From Rhypophila decipiens (Eukaryota; Ascomycota; Sordariomycetes; Sordariales; Naviculisporaceae): DNA of 64,000 nt. Below are positions 10,872-20,327 of this stretch, one piece after another; position 1 is the first letter of the stretch, and the number at the start of each line of letters is the position of its first letter. A model generated the notes under the pieces. The model was given only the letters and a program-made list of their open reading frames with translations. It was not told the DNA's origin and did no database searches. Position numbers and translations under genes: made by a program. The DNA lies in contig MU858105.1 in NCBI GenBank assembly GCA_033297075.1, positions 1 through 64,000 on the forward strand, written 5' to 3'.

Positions 10872-11372
10872 CGACCCAGCTAGAGCTACTGTGTCCCCCG
10901 CTAGGACTACTGTGTCTAGCTGTTTTCGGATATGGGCCAGGGGGGCCACACCACTAACAAATCTGCAGGCGGTTCCCTGTGTGGCCATATAACAAAACAG
11001 TCAATTGTCAACGTAAATGAAGTAAATGGATGAATCTATTCTCAAGGCTCTGAATCGCTCAAAAACGCTGTTTTCTCGATTGAACGCAAGTACTGACTAA
11101 CATACAAAACCGGAGGGGCGAGCCGTTGATGAGGAGGCACGGCATACTGACTGGCCGGGGCATACTGACTGCACATGGCCGAGGAGCTTGTGAAGCCGCA
11201 ACGGTGTTCACGAACTCACTCATATAGCTGAGCTGATGAGCCTAACTTTGTTGGATGGTTATCTAGGGAACCGCCTGTAGATTTTTTGGTGGTGTAAGTC
11301 CCCCTGGCCCACATCCGAAAACGGTTAGACACAATAGTCCTAGCGGGGGACACAGTAGCTCTAGCTGGGTCG
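10872..11372. mobile_element. Non-autonomous TIR transposon (hAT-like MITE)
   Basis: Two inverted arms of about 107 bp (10872-10978 and 11265-11372) face each other across a 286-bp non-coding centre. The outer 38 bases are identical, starting CGACCCAGCTAGAGCTAC. The remainder of the arms is about 85-90% identical, and most differences are transitions. The element is flanked by the perfect 8-bp direct repeat AATGCAAC (10864-10871 and 11373-11380). An 8-bp duplication is typical of hAT-family transposition; the superfamily is inferred, because no transposase is present and the terminal bases are not a classic hAT end. Each arm also holds a short internal duplication around CTACTGTGTC. Confidence 0.85.
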
Positions 11373-11380
11373 AATGCAAC

Positions 11381-11743
11381 TGTAAGACATGCGAGGCTTG
11401 TTCCTTTTCTGCAGTTTATTGGCTTGTCTGCCCCAAGACGGTTCTAGCGGCTCAAAGAATGCGTTCCCTCGCGTGTTTTCCCCTAGCATCGTGCTCCTTC
11501 GGCTAGGGTTTAGTGCCTAGCTCTGAAATATTTTCCCCAGTCCAATTTCGGGACCCAGCATTTGGTGATGGGCAGGGAGCTGGGTTGAGGTAAGCATCAG
11601 GGAGCTAAATAAAGATGGGCGAGGCGCCCTCATGGCGCAGATCCGGCCCACTGGTTCTTGTTGCTGTTTTTCAACTCCGAAGCCATCAAGTTCAAGTCCT
11701 CTCCTTTCGGTGTTAATCTTCTGTGGCTATCCCGATCTTCACG
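11381..11743. promoter_or_regulatory. Upstream region of WSC gene
   Basis: Non-coding, between the transposon relic and the triple-WSC gene. It holds that gene's promoter and leader. I see no clear TATA box or operator. Confidence 0.35.
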
Positions 11744-12709
11744 ATGGCGTCCACTCGTTCCAGCCTCAAGGCTGCCTCGCTGTTCTTGCTCTTCTCTTCC
11801 ATCCACGCTGCCTCCACCTACGAGGGATGCTACAAGGGAACCGTCAACAATGAGCGCACCCTCAACCTGTACAACACGGCGTCCAACGACATGACCGTTC
11901 AGATGTGCGCCACCTTCTGTGCCGATGCCGAGTACTTTGGTCTCGAATACGGCCGCGAATGCTACTGCGGACAGACCAACGCCGCCAGCCAGGTGGCCGA
12001 GAGCGAATGTTCTTTCGCCTGCTCTGGCAACATCTCCCAAAAGTGCGGTGCCGGCGGCCGCCTCTCCCTCTACCACAACGACGACTATGTCCCTCCTTCC
12101 TCCCCCGCAGAGGTCGGCGACTACATCTACGTCGACTGCTACGTCGACGATCTCGACAACCGGACGCTCCCCAGCAAGGTCAAGTACGACCCTGACCTGA
12201 CCCTCGAGAAGTGCGCCGCCTTCTGCTCCGAGTACGAGTTCTTCGGTGTCGAGTACTCCAGCCAGTGCTACTGTGGAAACGATCTGACCGCCCAGGTCCG
12301 CCCTGAGGAGGAGTGCCGTCAGCGATGCGGTGGCAACCGTAACCAAGCCTGCGGTGACTCCAAGCGTCTCAACATCTACGCCTCCAAGGAGCCCAGGGAC
12401 AAGCCCGGCAATCCCTCTGACGTCTGCGGATACAGCTACAAGTACTGCTACACCGACCACCGCGACGCCCGCGCCCTCCGCGCCGATGTCAAGCGCGGCA
12501 ACGACATGACCGTCGAGACCTGCGCCGCCTACTGCGACGGCTATCTCTACTTTGGTCTCGAGAATGGCGGAGAGTGCTACTGCGGCGATGTCCTTGAGGC
12601 TGGCCAGGTCGCTCCTGAGAAGGACTGCAGCCGGGCCTGTGAGGGCGACTCTAAGCAGCTCTGCGGTGCCCCTGACCGCCTCAGCATCTATATCTCTGAT
12701 GTCCAGTAA
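11744..12709 (+). CDS. Secreted triple-WSC-domain protein
   Basis: An intronless 321-aa protein starting at MASTRSSLKAASLFLLFSSI, a clear signal peptide; an in-frame ATG seven codons upstream would weaken it. Three WSC domains follow at about residues 27-110, 130-215 and 235-318. Each has the pattern GCY/DCY/YCY ... M/LT...KC...C...YFG(L/V)E(Y/N)...CYCG ... C...C.G(N/D)...CG...RL.(L/I)Y. WSC domains are Cys-rich putative carbohydrate-binding modules found in wall-stress sensors and fungal glycan-active enzymes. There is no transmembrane segment or GPI signal, so this is likely a free secreted or wall-bound lectin-like protein. The long opposite-strand ORF here is a codon-bias shadow. Confidence 0.92.
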   Translation: MASTRSSLKAASLFLLFSSIHAASTYEGCYKGTVNNERTLNLYNTASNDMTVQMCATFCADAEYFGLEYGRECYCGQTNAASQVAESECSFACSGNISQKCGAGGRLSLYHNDDYVPPSSPAEVGDYIYVDCYVDDLDNRTLPSKVKYDPDLTLEKCAAFCSEYEFFGVEYSSQCYCGNDLTAQVRPEEECRQRCGGNRNQACGDSKRLNIYASKEPRDKPGNPSDVCGYSYKYCYTDHRDARALRADVKRGNDMTVETCAAYCDGYLYFGLENGGECYCGDVLEAGQVAPEKDCSRACEGDSKQLCGAPDRLSIYISDVQ

Positions 12710-14409
12710 ACTGGGCGTTCGTTTAGGGTTTTTGGAGGTCTGCAAATGTTCGACCACCATGATTAGTTGAGTTGGGGCCATGGGAAGAGGAAAGTACATA
12801 CCAATCCGACAACCTGTCCATAGTTTCATCTACATCATGTATTAATCGGTAATCTAATACATAATGCATGTCTCTTGGACGAGCTCTCCTGTGGTTCGGC
12901 TTGCTAGTGCTGTTGATTTAACGAAATTGGCCGAGTCATCCTGAACCTCGAGTAACGATATTCATTGTTTGTTGTATGCTCCAAGCCTATATGGTCCATT
13001 ATGTCTGCGGAGACTCGAAAGAAAATGGTGATTGTGTCTTCGAAATAGTAGAAGGGATATCCCCAGCGGATCAGCAGACTTCCGGTGGCAGGCAAAAGGG
13101 GCGTCGTGTACCGCATCCAGGATTCCCCGTCCGGAGACCTCTTGATAAGATCCGAAGCTCCACGATTCTGTTCATGGTGGAGGAACTTGTTACCGGATCA
13201 CCCATAAACCATTTTATCACAACTTTGGTTCGTTGAACACATTGTCGACCAAGGGTTCTGATGACATAAGCTACATTTCAGGTGATGATACCTGATGATC
13301 AGCTGCACAATGTGACGGGTTGTTGTGACAGAGGTGAAGCCGAGAAGGTCCCGATTTCGGGGTTTCGGAAAAGGGGTCAATTGGCGTTCTGTTCAAAAGG
13401 CGGGCCGATGCATGGAGGTGTTCATGCGAGGAGCAGGGACCCGAGTCATCAGTTCGTTCCAAAGTTGAGCAAAGCCAAAAAAAAAAAAAGCGTACCCGGT
13501 AGTAAAAGTAGGAAGCGGAGTGAGACAGGCTTGTTCGTCCAATGTTTAAGACAATGACCTGGAATTCGATCCAAAAATTGGACGCTGAAGATGGGATGCC
13601 AAGCCTTTGATTGGTGGTGCATTTGCAAGTCGGGTCCGCTGTGCATGATTTGCATCATCCCGTGGCACCCCTCCAAGTGGGTGACAAAAAAAGCCGAACT
13701 GCAAAAGACAACAACCACATTCATCAGCAACTAGTAAGGTATTTCGCATTCCGAGATCTTTAGAAAAGTACTGTTTAAAAGCTAACCCTCTGCTTTACAA
13801 CTATAGGAAGTTATATGTACTTTAGAACAGTTTTGATTTCGAACAAGAAGAAATAAACCTGTGAGTTTTGGGCGATCATTGCCAGTTTGTACTATTTGCG
13901 GTTTGGCTTTTTTTGTCACCCACTTGCCCTCCCACCCACGCCCACCCCGCATTTTCGCACCGCTGAAGAACCCCCAATTGCGTGCGCTGTGCAGGTGCCG
14001 CGGCATTGGACCTGGGCATGACCCGAGTAAACCCGCTACCGGTAACTGCCCAGCGCCTTTCCCTTCAAGATCAGCAGGTCTGACGTCTTTTCGTCCTTCT
14101 TTTGCAACCGAAGCACCACACCTTCACCTTGACTCCTTGAACACCTCAAGCATCTTGTGGTTTTGCGCTCTTTTCCAGCGGTAGTTGTGGACAGCATTTT
14201 AACCCAAATATATTTTTCACATGACACGAAACCCAAAGCTTGCGACGTCGAGGTTTGCTTTCATTCTGCTGTTCCTCGAGAAGACTCGGTGACGACTCCG
14301 GACAATATTCCTCGAGTCTACGGTCTCCCAGCATGCGATGCATCTTGCGCAATAACAAAGACGCCTATTTCTCTTAATCAACCTATACAAGACCTTATAC
14401 CATTCCACA
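12710..14409. other. No supported gene
   Basis: It holds the 3' flank of the WSC gene and the upstream region of AFG1. A 13-nt A-run lies at 13477-13489. ORFs are short and lack domains. Confidence 0.55.
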
Positions 14410-16217
14410 ATGCGCCGCTCTACCAAAAACCTCGCCGTCTCGGTGTCGAAGGCGAACTCGGCTGGTCTGCTTGGGCACGCGACACCTCGGAGCCCTCGAC
14501 TAATTCCCAGCCCTGCGCAAGAACGATCTCTATGTCTCCCCTCTGTGTCTAATGCGCCGAGAAGCCCTCGAGTGCCCAGTCCGAGATCACCTCTTCTTCT
14601 GGAGAACAACACAGGGACGCGCGTAATTCTTCCGGCTGTATTTACCGCAGGCCAGAGGAGGAAGGCTTCGGTTGTGGCTGACGCCGTGGTCGAAAATGGT
14701 ACCGCTCCGTACCCGGGCCCTTCTGTTTCCAGCACAGACTCACCAGATGCCGCAGTCAACACCGACGACATTGGACCAATTCAGGAATATGACCGGCGGG
14801 TGGACGCTGGTTTAATCCGGAACGACAATCACCAACGGGGTAAGCTGACTGTCCACTCATCCGATGACCCACGCTCTAACAACTTTGCGATGCAGGCATT
14901 ATCCAGAGTTTACAGCATCTCCACGATGAACTGCGACATTACCACGCACCGCCAGTGGTGCATCCGACTGTCGAGTCCCTCAAACCCTCCAAGGGACTCT
15001 TTTCCTGGCTCGGCGGCGGCAACTCGAAAGCCGCCATAAGCGCAATACCCAGCAATCTCCCACGGGGCCTATACCTCTACGGCGACGTGGGAAGCGGCAA
15101 GACGATGCTCATGGACCTCTTTTACGAGACCCTGCCCAGCACAGTCCGGTCCAAGACCAGGATACACTTTCACAACTTTATGCAAGACGTGCACAAACGA
15201 CTACACAAAATGAAAATGCAATACGGCAGCGATCTCGATGCGGTCCCCTTTGTAGCAGCAGAAATCGCCGAGCAAGGGAACGTGCTCTGTTTCGACGAGT
15301 TCCAGTGCACAGACGTGGCGGATGCCATGATCCTGCGACGATTGCTGGAGGCGCTCATGTCACACGGTGTGGTGCTCGTGACGACCTCGAACCGACACCC
15401 AGACGAGTTGTACAAGAATGGCATCCAGCGCGACTCTTTCATCCCTGCTATTCATCTGTTGAAGAACAGATTGCACGTCATCAATCTGGACTCGACAACG
15501 GACTACCGCAAGATTCCCCGCCCACCGTCGGGCGTCTATCACTCCCCGCTGGATAACCATGCGGCCTCGCATGCCGAGAAATGGTTCCGCTTCCTGGGTG
15601 ACCCGGAGACACCAGAGCCGCACCCCGAGGTACAAAGAGTATGGGGTCGTGAAATTATTGTGCCACGGGTGAGCGGCAGGTGCGCGTGGTTCACGTTTGA
15701 CGAATTGATTGGGAAACCGACCAGTGCGGCGGATTACATTGAACTGATGCGCTCGTACGATGCATTTATTGTATCAGATGTCCCGGGCATGACATACCGC
15801 CAGCGCGATCTCGCCAGACGATTCATTACTTTTATCGACGCCGTGTACGAGTCACACGCCAAGCTTGTTCTCACAACGGCGGTCCCTCTGACAGAATTAT
15901 TCGTCTCCCGTGCTGAAATTCAGGAGTCGATTCTGGAGAAAGGCAAAGACGGCGCGGCGATGGATGATCGCTCTGTAGAAGACGTCATGAGCCACATGAT
16001 GGATGACCTGGAGCATAACGTCGAGCAACTGTCCAAGTCGAATTTGTTTACCGGCGACGAGGAGGCGTTTGCTTTTGCGCGGGCGTTGTCTAGACTCAGC
16101 GAGATGGGGAGCAAGCAGTGGGTTGAACGGGGCATGGGCTTGGAGAGCCAGGGTGGTAAGCCCGAGAGGGATAACTGGGCCAAGACGAGGAGTCGGCAGA
16201 TGGAGGACAGTATGTGA
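14410..16217 (+). CDS. AFG1: Mitochondrial AFG1/LACE1-family ATPase
   Basis: Two exons (14410-14839 and 14896-16217) joined across a 56-nt intron (GTAAGC donor, CTAAC branch, CAG acceptor) give 583 aa. The N-terminal ~120 residues are Ser/Arg/Pro-rich with few acids, as in a mitochondrial presequence. The AAA-type core has a Walker A (GDVGSGKT), the family segment THFHxFM-like (IHFHNFMQDVHKRLH), a Walker B (LCFDEFQCTD), and VTTSNRHPDELYKNG, followed by RRFITFIDAVYESHAKL near the end. These are hallmarks of AFG1 (LACE1/AFG1L). Yeast Afg1 sits in the mitochondrial inner membrane/matrix and helps remove unassembled respiratory-chain subunits. Length is slightly above the usual 450-550 aa because of the N-terminal extension. 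Confidence 0.95.
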
Positions 16218-16608
16218 AGTCTTTTTGGTTTTTTTTTCTCGGTTTGGGTACCTAAGACGGAGAGTGCATGGCATAGCGTGGCGAGCAAGAGCAAGAGCAT
16301 GATGTGGTTGGTTTCTTTCGATACCCCCTGTGCAGCAATACGCTGCTGGCTCTTATTTTGGTTGCGGTGGTTTATCAAGACGGGAGAAGTAAAGTGAGCA
16401 AATTAGCATTGCGTGGATTGATTCTTGTTTATATATACAGATCAGGTGTTGGACATATTGTACATGTGGAACTTTTCCATACAAGTTGTGGGTTGATAGA
16501 TGGCAAACAATTTTGCAGACAAAACATTCACATACACTTACATATAGGCTTTCCGGCCTTGTCAAGAAACACCCAGTTTTGCGCCTTCTGGGTTCCCATC
16601 ATGGCCAG
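16218..16608. other. Convergent 3' flanks
   Basis: AFG1 (plus) and the reductase-like gene (minus) end towards each other here. It is likely all 3'UTR and terminator sequence, with T-runs after the AFG1 stop. No gene is seen. Confidence 0.5.
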
Positions 16609-17706
16609 TTAGTAGATCCCAGGTACCAACTTCCAGCGGACATCCTTCTTGTACGCCTCCCACTTCTCCTTGTATCGGCCACTCATGTACTCATCCATGA
16701 GCCCAATCGAGCGGTACGCAAACCCCCAGACATGCCAGGCAGCTACTAGTCCCCCGGCAATCCAACCGCCTGCTGCGAGGGCATAGCCCGTTCGCCAGAG
16801 GGTATACCCCGCGTAATTGATATGCCGAGCCTTGGACCACAAACCGGTGGTACACACCTCGCCTTTATTCTTGGGCTTATCCTTGAACTTCTTGCGGTGA
16901 ACCTCGGAAGCTGTCTCGATGGACATGCCGGAGATGTAGAGCGCCGAACCAATAGCCATTGGCAGAGGAAGAGTAAAAGTTCCAACCACCGGCAAGGGAA
17001 TGGAAATCCGGCTCGGGGCAAGGGAAGCCGAGGTCGGGATGGCAATCAACAAGAGCGAAGCAAGACTATTAACGAGGGTGTTGTACGCGGACACGGTAAT
17101 CGCCGCCGAGGGCGTGAATTCCTCGCGAGATGTATAAAGCAGCCAGAAAATCTGCTTGAGCGATGATCCGGTGGCCATTAAAAAGATGATCAGCCGGGGG
17201 GTAGGCAGACCAAGCAATCCACCCAAGGAAGTCGGCGATAAACTCGGGGAGGAGGGGAAAAGGATGGTGCTGGAAATGTCTATGTCCGGCGTGGTGGTCA
17301 AGGCATGGTCGATAAACGGAATTGCTGGGATCCCCAGGCGGGAGAGGATCGATTCGCCCCAGGAGAGGCCGCTTCCTCCGAGTAAGCCGAATTGAAGCAA
17401 GGGATCGAGAGCTCGGAGTCCGACAAAGGTGCTTGTGCCGAGGGGGTTGGATTTGTAGACGCCGCGGGTGATGAGGTCTTTGTGGAGTGCTCCTGAGATG
17501 CTGGCCGCGGTGGGGGAGGAAGACTTCTTGCCATTGGGGACGGTCGTGCCATTGCTTTCGGTCTTTTTGCTGCCATTCGGGATGGAACCATTGCTCCCGG
17601 TCTTGTTGCTGCCATTCGGGATGGTGCCGTTCCCGGTCTTGTTGCTGCCCCCGTTGGCGACGGGGTGGCCAGGATCAGCTGCGATGGTTGGCTCGGGGGA
17701 GCTCAT
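16609..17706 (-). CDS. DUF1295 / steroid 5-alpha-reductase-like membrane protein
   Basis: An intronless 365-aa protein. I chose the ATG at 17706 (MSSPEPTIAADPGHP); an in-frame ATG further upstream adds an unrelated hydrophobic stretch in what is probably leader sequence. After an Asn/Gly/Lys/Thr-rich N-terminus come several hydrophobic segments (e.g. LLGLPTPRLIIFLMATGSS; NTLVNSLASLLLIAIP; LPLPMAIGSALYISGMS). The C-terminal core has GLWSKARHINYAGYTLWRTG and YKEKWEAYKKDVRWKLVPGI. The RHxNY...YxxY...W/P arrangement is characteristic of the superfamily that includes steroid 5-alpha reductases, DUF1295 proteins and isoprenylcysteine methyltransferases, all ER-type membrane enzymes. The substrate cannot be told. 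Confidence 0.82.
   Translation of the reverse strand: MSSPEPTIAADPGHPVANGGSNKTGNGTIPNGSNKTGSNGSIPNGSKKTESNGTTVPNGKKSSSPTAASISGALHKDLITRGVYKSNPLGTSTFVGLRALDPLLQFGLLGGSGLSWGESILSRLGIPAIPFIDHALTTTPDIDISSTILFPSSPSLSPTSLGGLLGLPTPRLIIFLMATGSSLKQIFWLLYTSREEFTPSAAITVSAYNTLVNSLASLLLIAIPTSASLAPSRISIPLPVVGTFTLPLPMAIGSALYISGMSIETASEVHRKKFKDKPKNKGEVCTTGLWSKARHINYAGYTLWRTGYALAAGGWIAGGLVAAWHVWGFAYRSIGLMDEYMSGRYKEKWEAYKKDVRWKLVPGIY
17520..17660 (-). repeat. In-frame tandem repeat in reductase-like gene
   Basis: About four imperfect units of 30-36 bp encode repeats of the type NGSNKTGNGTIP / NGSNKTGSNGSIP / NGSKKTESNGTTVP. The array lies in the predicted disordered N-terminus before the first membrane segment. 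Copy number could vary between strains. Confidence 0.7.
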
Positions 17707-18363
17707 GATGGGCGAGTATTTGACTCGGTTTGGTATGGATGAGTTGAACTCGGAATACACAGATCGATGGTATGGTAGAAAAAGGAAGAAAGGAAGAGAG
17801 AGAGCAAAAAGTTCACATAATACACATTCCTGGGAGGACAAGTACTACTGTGGTCTCGTCTGATGTTTAGCTCTTATGACAGCCACAAGACACGGAGATG
17901 AGGTCATGCATATCCGGACAAAAGTAATGAAATTGGGGAAATGCTGCCTTTATGGGGAAACCGGCGATGACGATGGCGGAATTTGGGAGCAATGAAAGAG
18001 AGAGATGGTTTAGTTCTAATGTTCGGTGTATTCATGTCAAAAGGTCTGGTACACCGATACGGCCAGTGCAACCGTAATCTCGGCGGACGAGTGAGCCATC
18101 CTTCGTTGTGATCTGTGCCTGCTTCTTTTGTCCTGACAATCGGCCTGGTCGGCGTATCAATGATCCGTACGAGACGGTATGGACTGAAATCACCTCCGCC
18201 AGTCAATAGGACCAACTGTGTGTAAAGTTTGCATTCCAATATGCCTTGAACTCAATCGCTTTAGGCCTTTCGTATTTTGGTCCTTTCTAGCTTTACAAGA
18301 GAAATCCTATCCGTATATGGCTACGCTTTGTTGCTCAATGGCCCACTTGTTCATTTCACACCC
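17707..18363. other. Intergenic, no supported gene
   Basis: It holds the upstream region of the reductase-like gene and the 3' flank of the aminopeptidase gene. A 111-codon minus-strand ORF (17904-18239) has no domain or signal and is not supported. Confidence 0.5.
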
Positions 18364-19774
18364 TTAAAGGTCGCCGGAATAGTAGCTATCCCTGTCCTTC
18401 TTCTCCAGCTTGGCAAAGTCGGTAAAAGCCAGCTCATACCCAAAAGCAAGCGTCAGGCGCGCATGCTGCAGCATGTGGTCAAACGAAAGGTACTCGATCA
18501 GATCGTCGGTGCTATGGATGTGATTGTCCGAATACTCAAATGCCGACTCGATGACAAACGCCGAGGGATATCCGGCCTTGGAAGCCGAAGCGTGATCAGA
18601 GCAAGCATAGCCGCACTTGGTCTCGACATACGGGATATCGCAGTACTGCGCCTAGGTTAGCAATTTGGAACAAGCACATAAACAGTTCAAAGGTAAGCCT
18701 ACCTCAACAACCACCTTCTTGATGAACTCGGTCAGGTTGGGGTCAACGTAGTCGACGATGACACCGACGCTCTCCACCTTGCCGGCGTCAAGAGTCCTAG
18801 TGATAAACCCGGTCATATCTTGTTGCAGCATGGCCTTGACATCGCGGCCTGCCTTCTCGTACGCTGAGAAGATAGCCTGGCTTCCAAGAAGGCCACCTTC
18901 CTCGGCGCTGTACCAGTGGAACTCGAGTGTGTTCTCTTGCTTGCCTTTGATGATGTCTTCGGACTGGAGAATGACCCGGAAAGCCTCGAGGATGGTGACA
19001 GTGCCGCTGCCATCATCGTCGGCGCCGGGAGCTGCTAGGATGCTGGGCAACCAGAGATTGATAGAGTCTTGGTGGGCGCCGATGACAACCGTCGAGTTGG
19101 TCTTGCCGGGGATCCTGGCGATAATACTGTTCTGGCCCCACGGATGCTCAAAGTGCTCCGCCGTCACCGTATCCTCGGCTCCGGCAGCCTTGATCGTCTC
19201 GCGAACCGTCTTGAGTAGCCATTCGCTGGATTGCTTCCCATAGGAGGACTGTCGTGCACTGTCAGTATATCAGGGGCTTCTACTGCACAGATGGCGGCCT
19301 GGCTTACCTTGTAGTATCTGGTATGGAAGGCCGTAAATGTGGTCAGATGGTCTTTCATCTCGGATTTGGACAAGTTCGTCAACAAAGGATTGATTTCATC
19401 TTGGAACTTGGGCTTCTTGGGGAAAACGGCGACCTTTGCGGTCCGAAGGCTGCCGAGGTCGGGGTGGTCGGTTATGTCAAAGAAGCGTTGGCCATTCTGC
19501 GCAAGTCCAAACATCAACAGTCAGCAAACAGTTGAGTCGCGATCCCATTCTGGGTTGTGTGTTGGCTTACCCGCCGCAGCTCCCACTTCTCGTCCTCTGT
19601 TACCCATCTCGTATCTCCCGGTGCGAGCTCGATATGGAACTTTTCTGTGCTCTTGGGCACTTCTGGGAGGCCGTCGGGGAAGAGTTGGACGCGATCGGCT
19701 TCGTTGTGTTCTTTGAACCGGGCATTGGCTGCAGGAAGCAGCAGCGCAACCAAAGAGGTGTATGTGAGCTTCAT
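18364..19774 (-). CDS. LAP1: Secreted leucine aminopeptidase, M28 family (LAP1 type)
   Basis: Four exons, 19571-19774, 19308-19496, 18703-19248 and 18364-18651, are all in phase and total 408 aa. The N-terminus is a signal peptide ([18 protein letters not shown]) followed by a propeptide of about 70 residues. Zinc ligands of an M28 metallopeptidase are visible: His in IGAHQDS, bridging Asp in GADDDGSG, the EEGG pair, Asp in QQDMTG, and His in [10 protein letters not shown] Cys pair in the last exon (KCGYACSDH) fits the conserved disulphide. Fungal LAP1 enzymes are secreted and remove N-terminal residues, often Leu, from peptides produced by endoproteases. Length and exon structure are normal. 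Confidence 0.95.
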
Positions 19775-20327
19775 TGTCGCTAATGTAAGACAATGATAAA
19801 GACTTGTGTGAAGTTTCGATAATGGGACGAAGAAGATAGTATGATGTTCTGTGACAAGAAGATGAACGAACTGTGTACGGAGTAGTGGTGAGTGTAACCT
19901 GTTCCGCCCCCTCCGCAGCTGAAGCTCAGGCGGCTTGCGTCACCCGCCCCTGGTTTCGGAACTGCCCCAAAGGGTGCCTACTGATAAGCCGATAAGCGGG
20001 CTATCTTATCCCAGCCTCCACTTTAACTATCGCCAAGGAGTGCCAAGATCCCTCGTCCCAATGTCTCCGAACACGTCCCATTCATGTGAAGTACGGATAT
20101 CCGTACTTTTAGACCGTTAGGCAAGTCTAGACTTGTAAAATACGTATTTAAATACGCCTGAGAGGAAACTGTCTCGATATTTGGCAAAGCTGCTGATTTT
20201 CCAGAAATTCGTTGACCGTTGTACAAATTGGCTTTGCGGCGGTCTGGTAAGCTTAACCTGACGTCATGTCCAATCTGGAGCCGGGTACACTTCCAGACCG
20301 TCCCTTTCGCCCACACATTTATCTCCC
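19775..20327. other. Intergenic between two minus-strand genes
   Basis: It holds the aminopeptidase promoter and the 3' flank of the downstream-numbered surface protein gene. Only short ORFs are present. Confidence 0.5.

Noticed and set aside
11630..12829. 399-codon minus-strand ORF opposite the triple-WSC gene
   Set aside because: It is the low-complexity antisense of a GC-biased coding sequence. The plus strand carries an unmistakable secreted WSC protein.
17904..18239. 111-codon minus-strand ORF between reductase-like and aminopeptidase genes
   Set aside because: No conserved motif, signal or intron; lies in flanking sequence.
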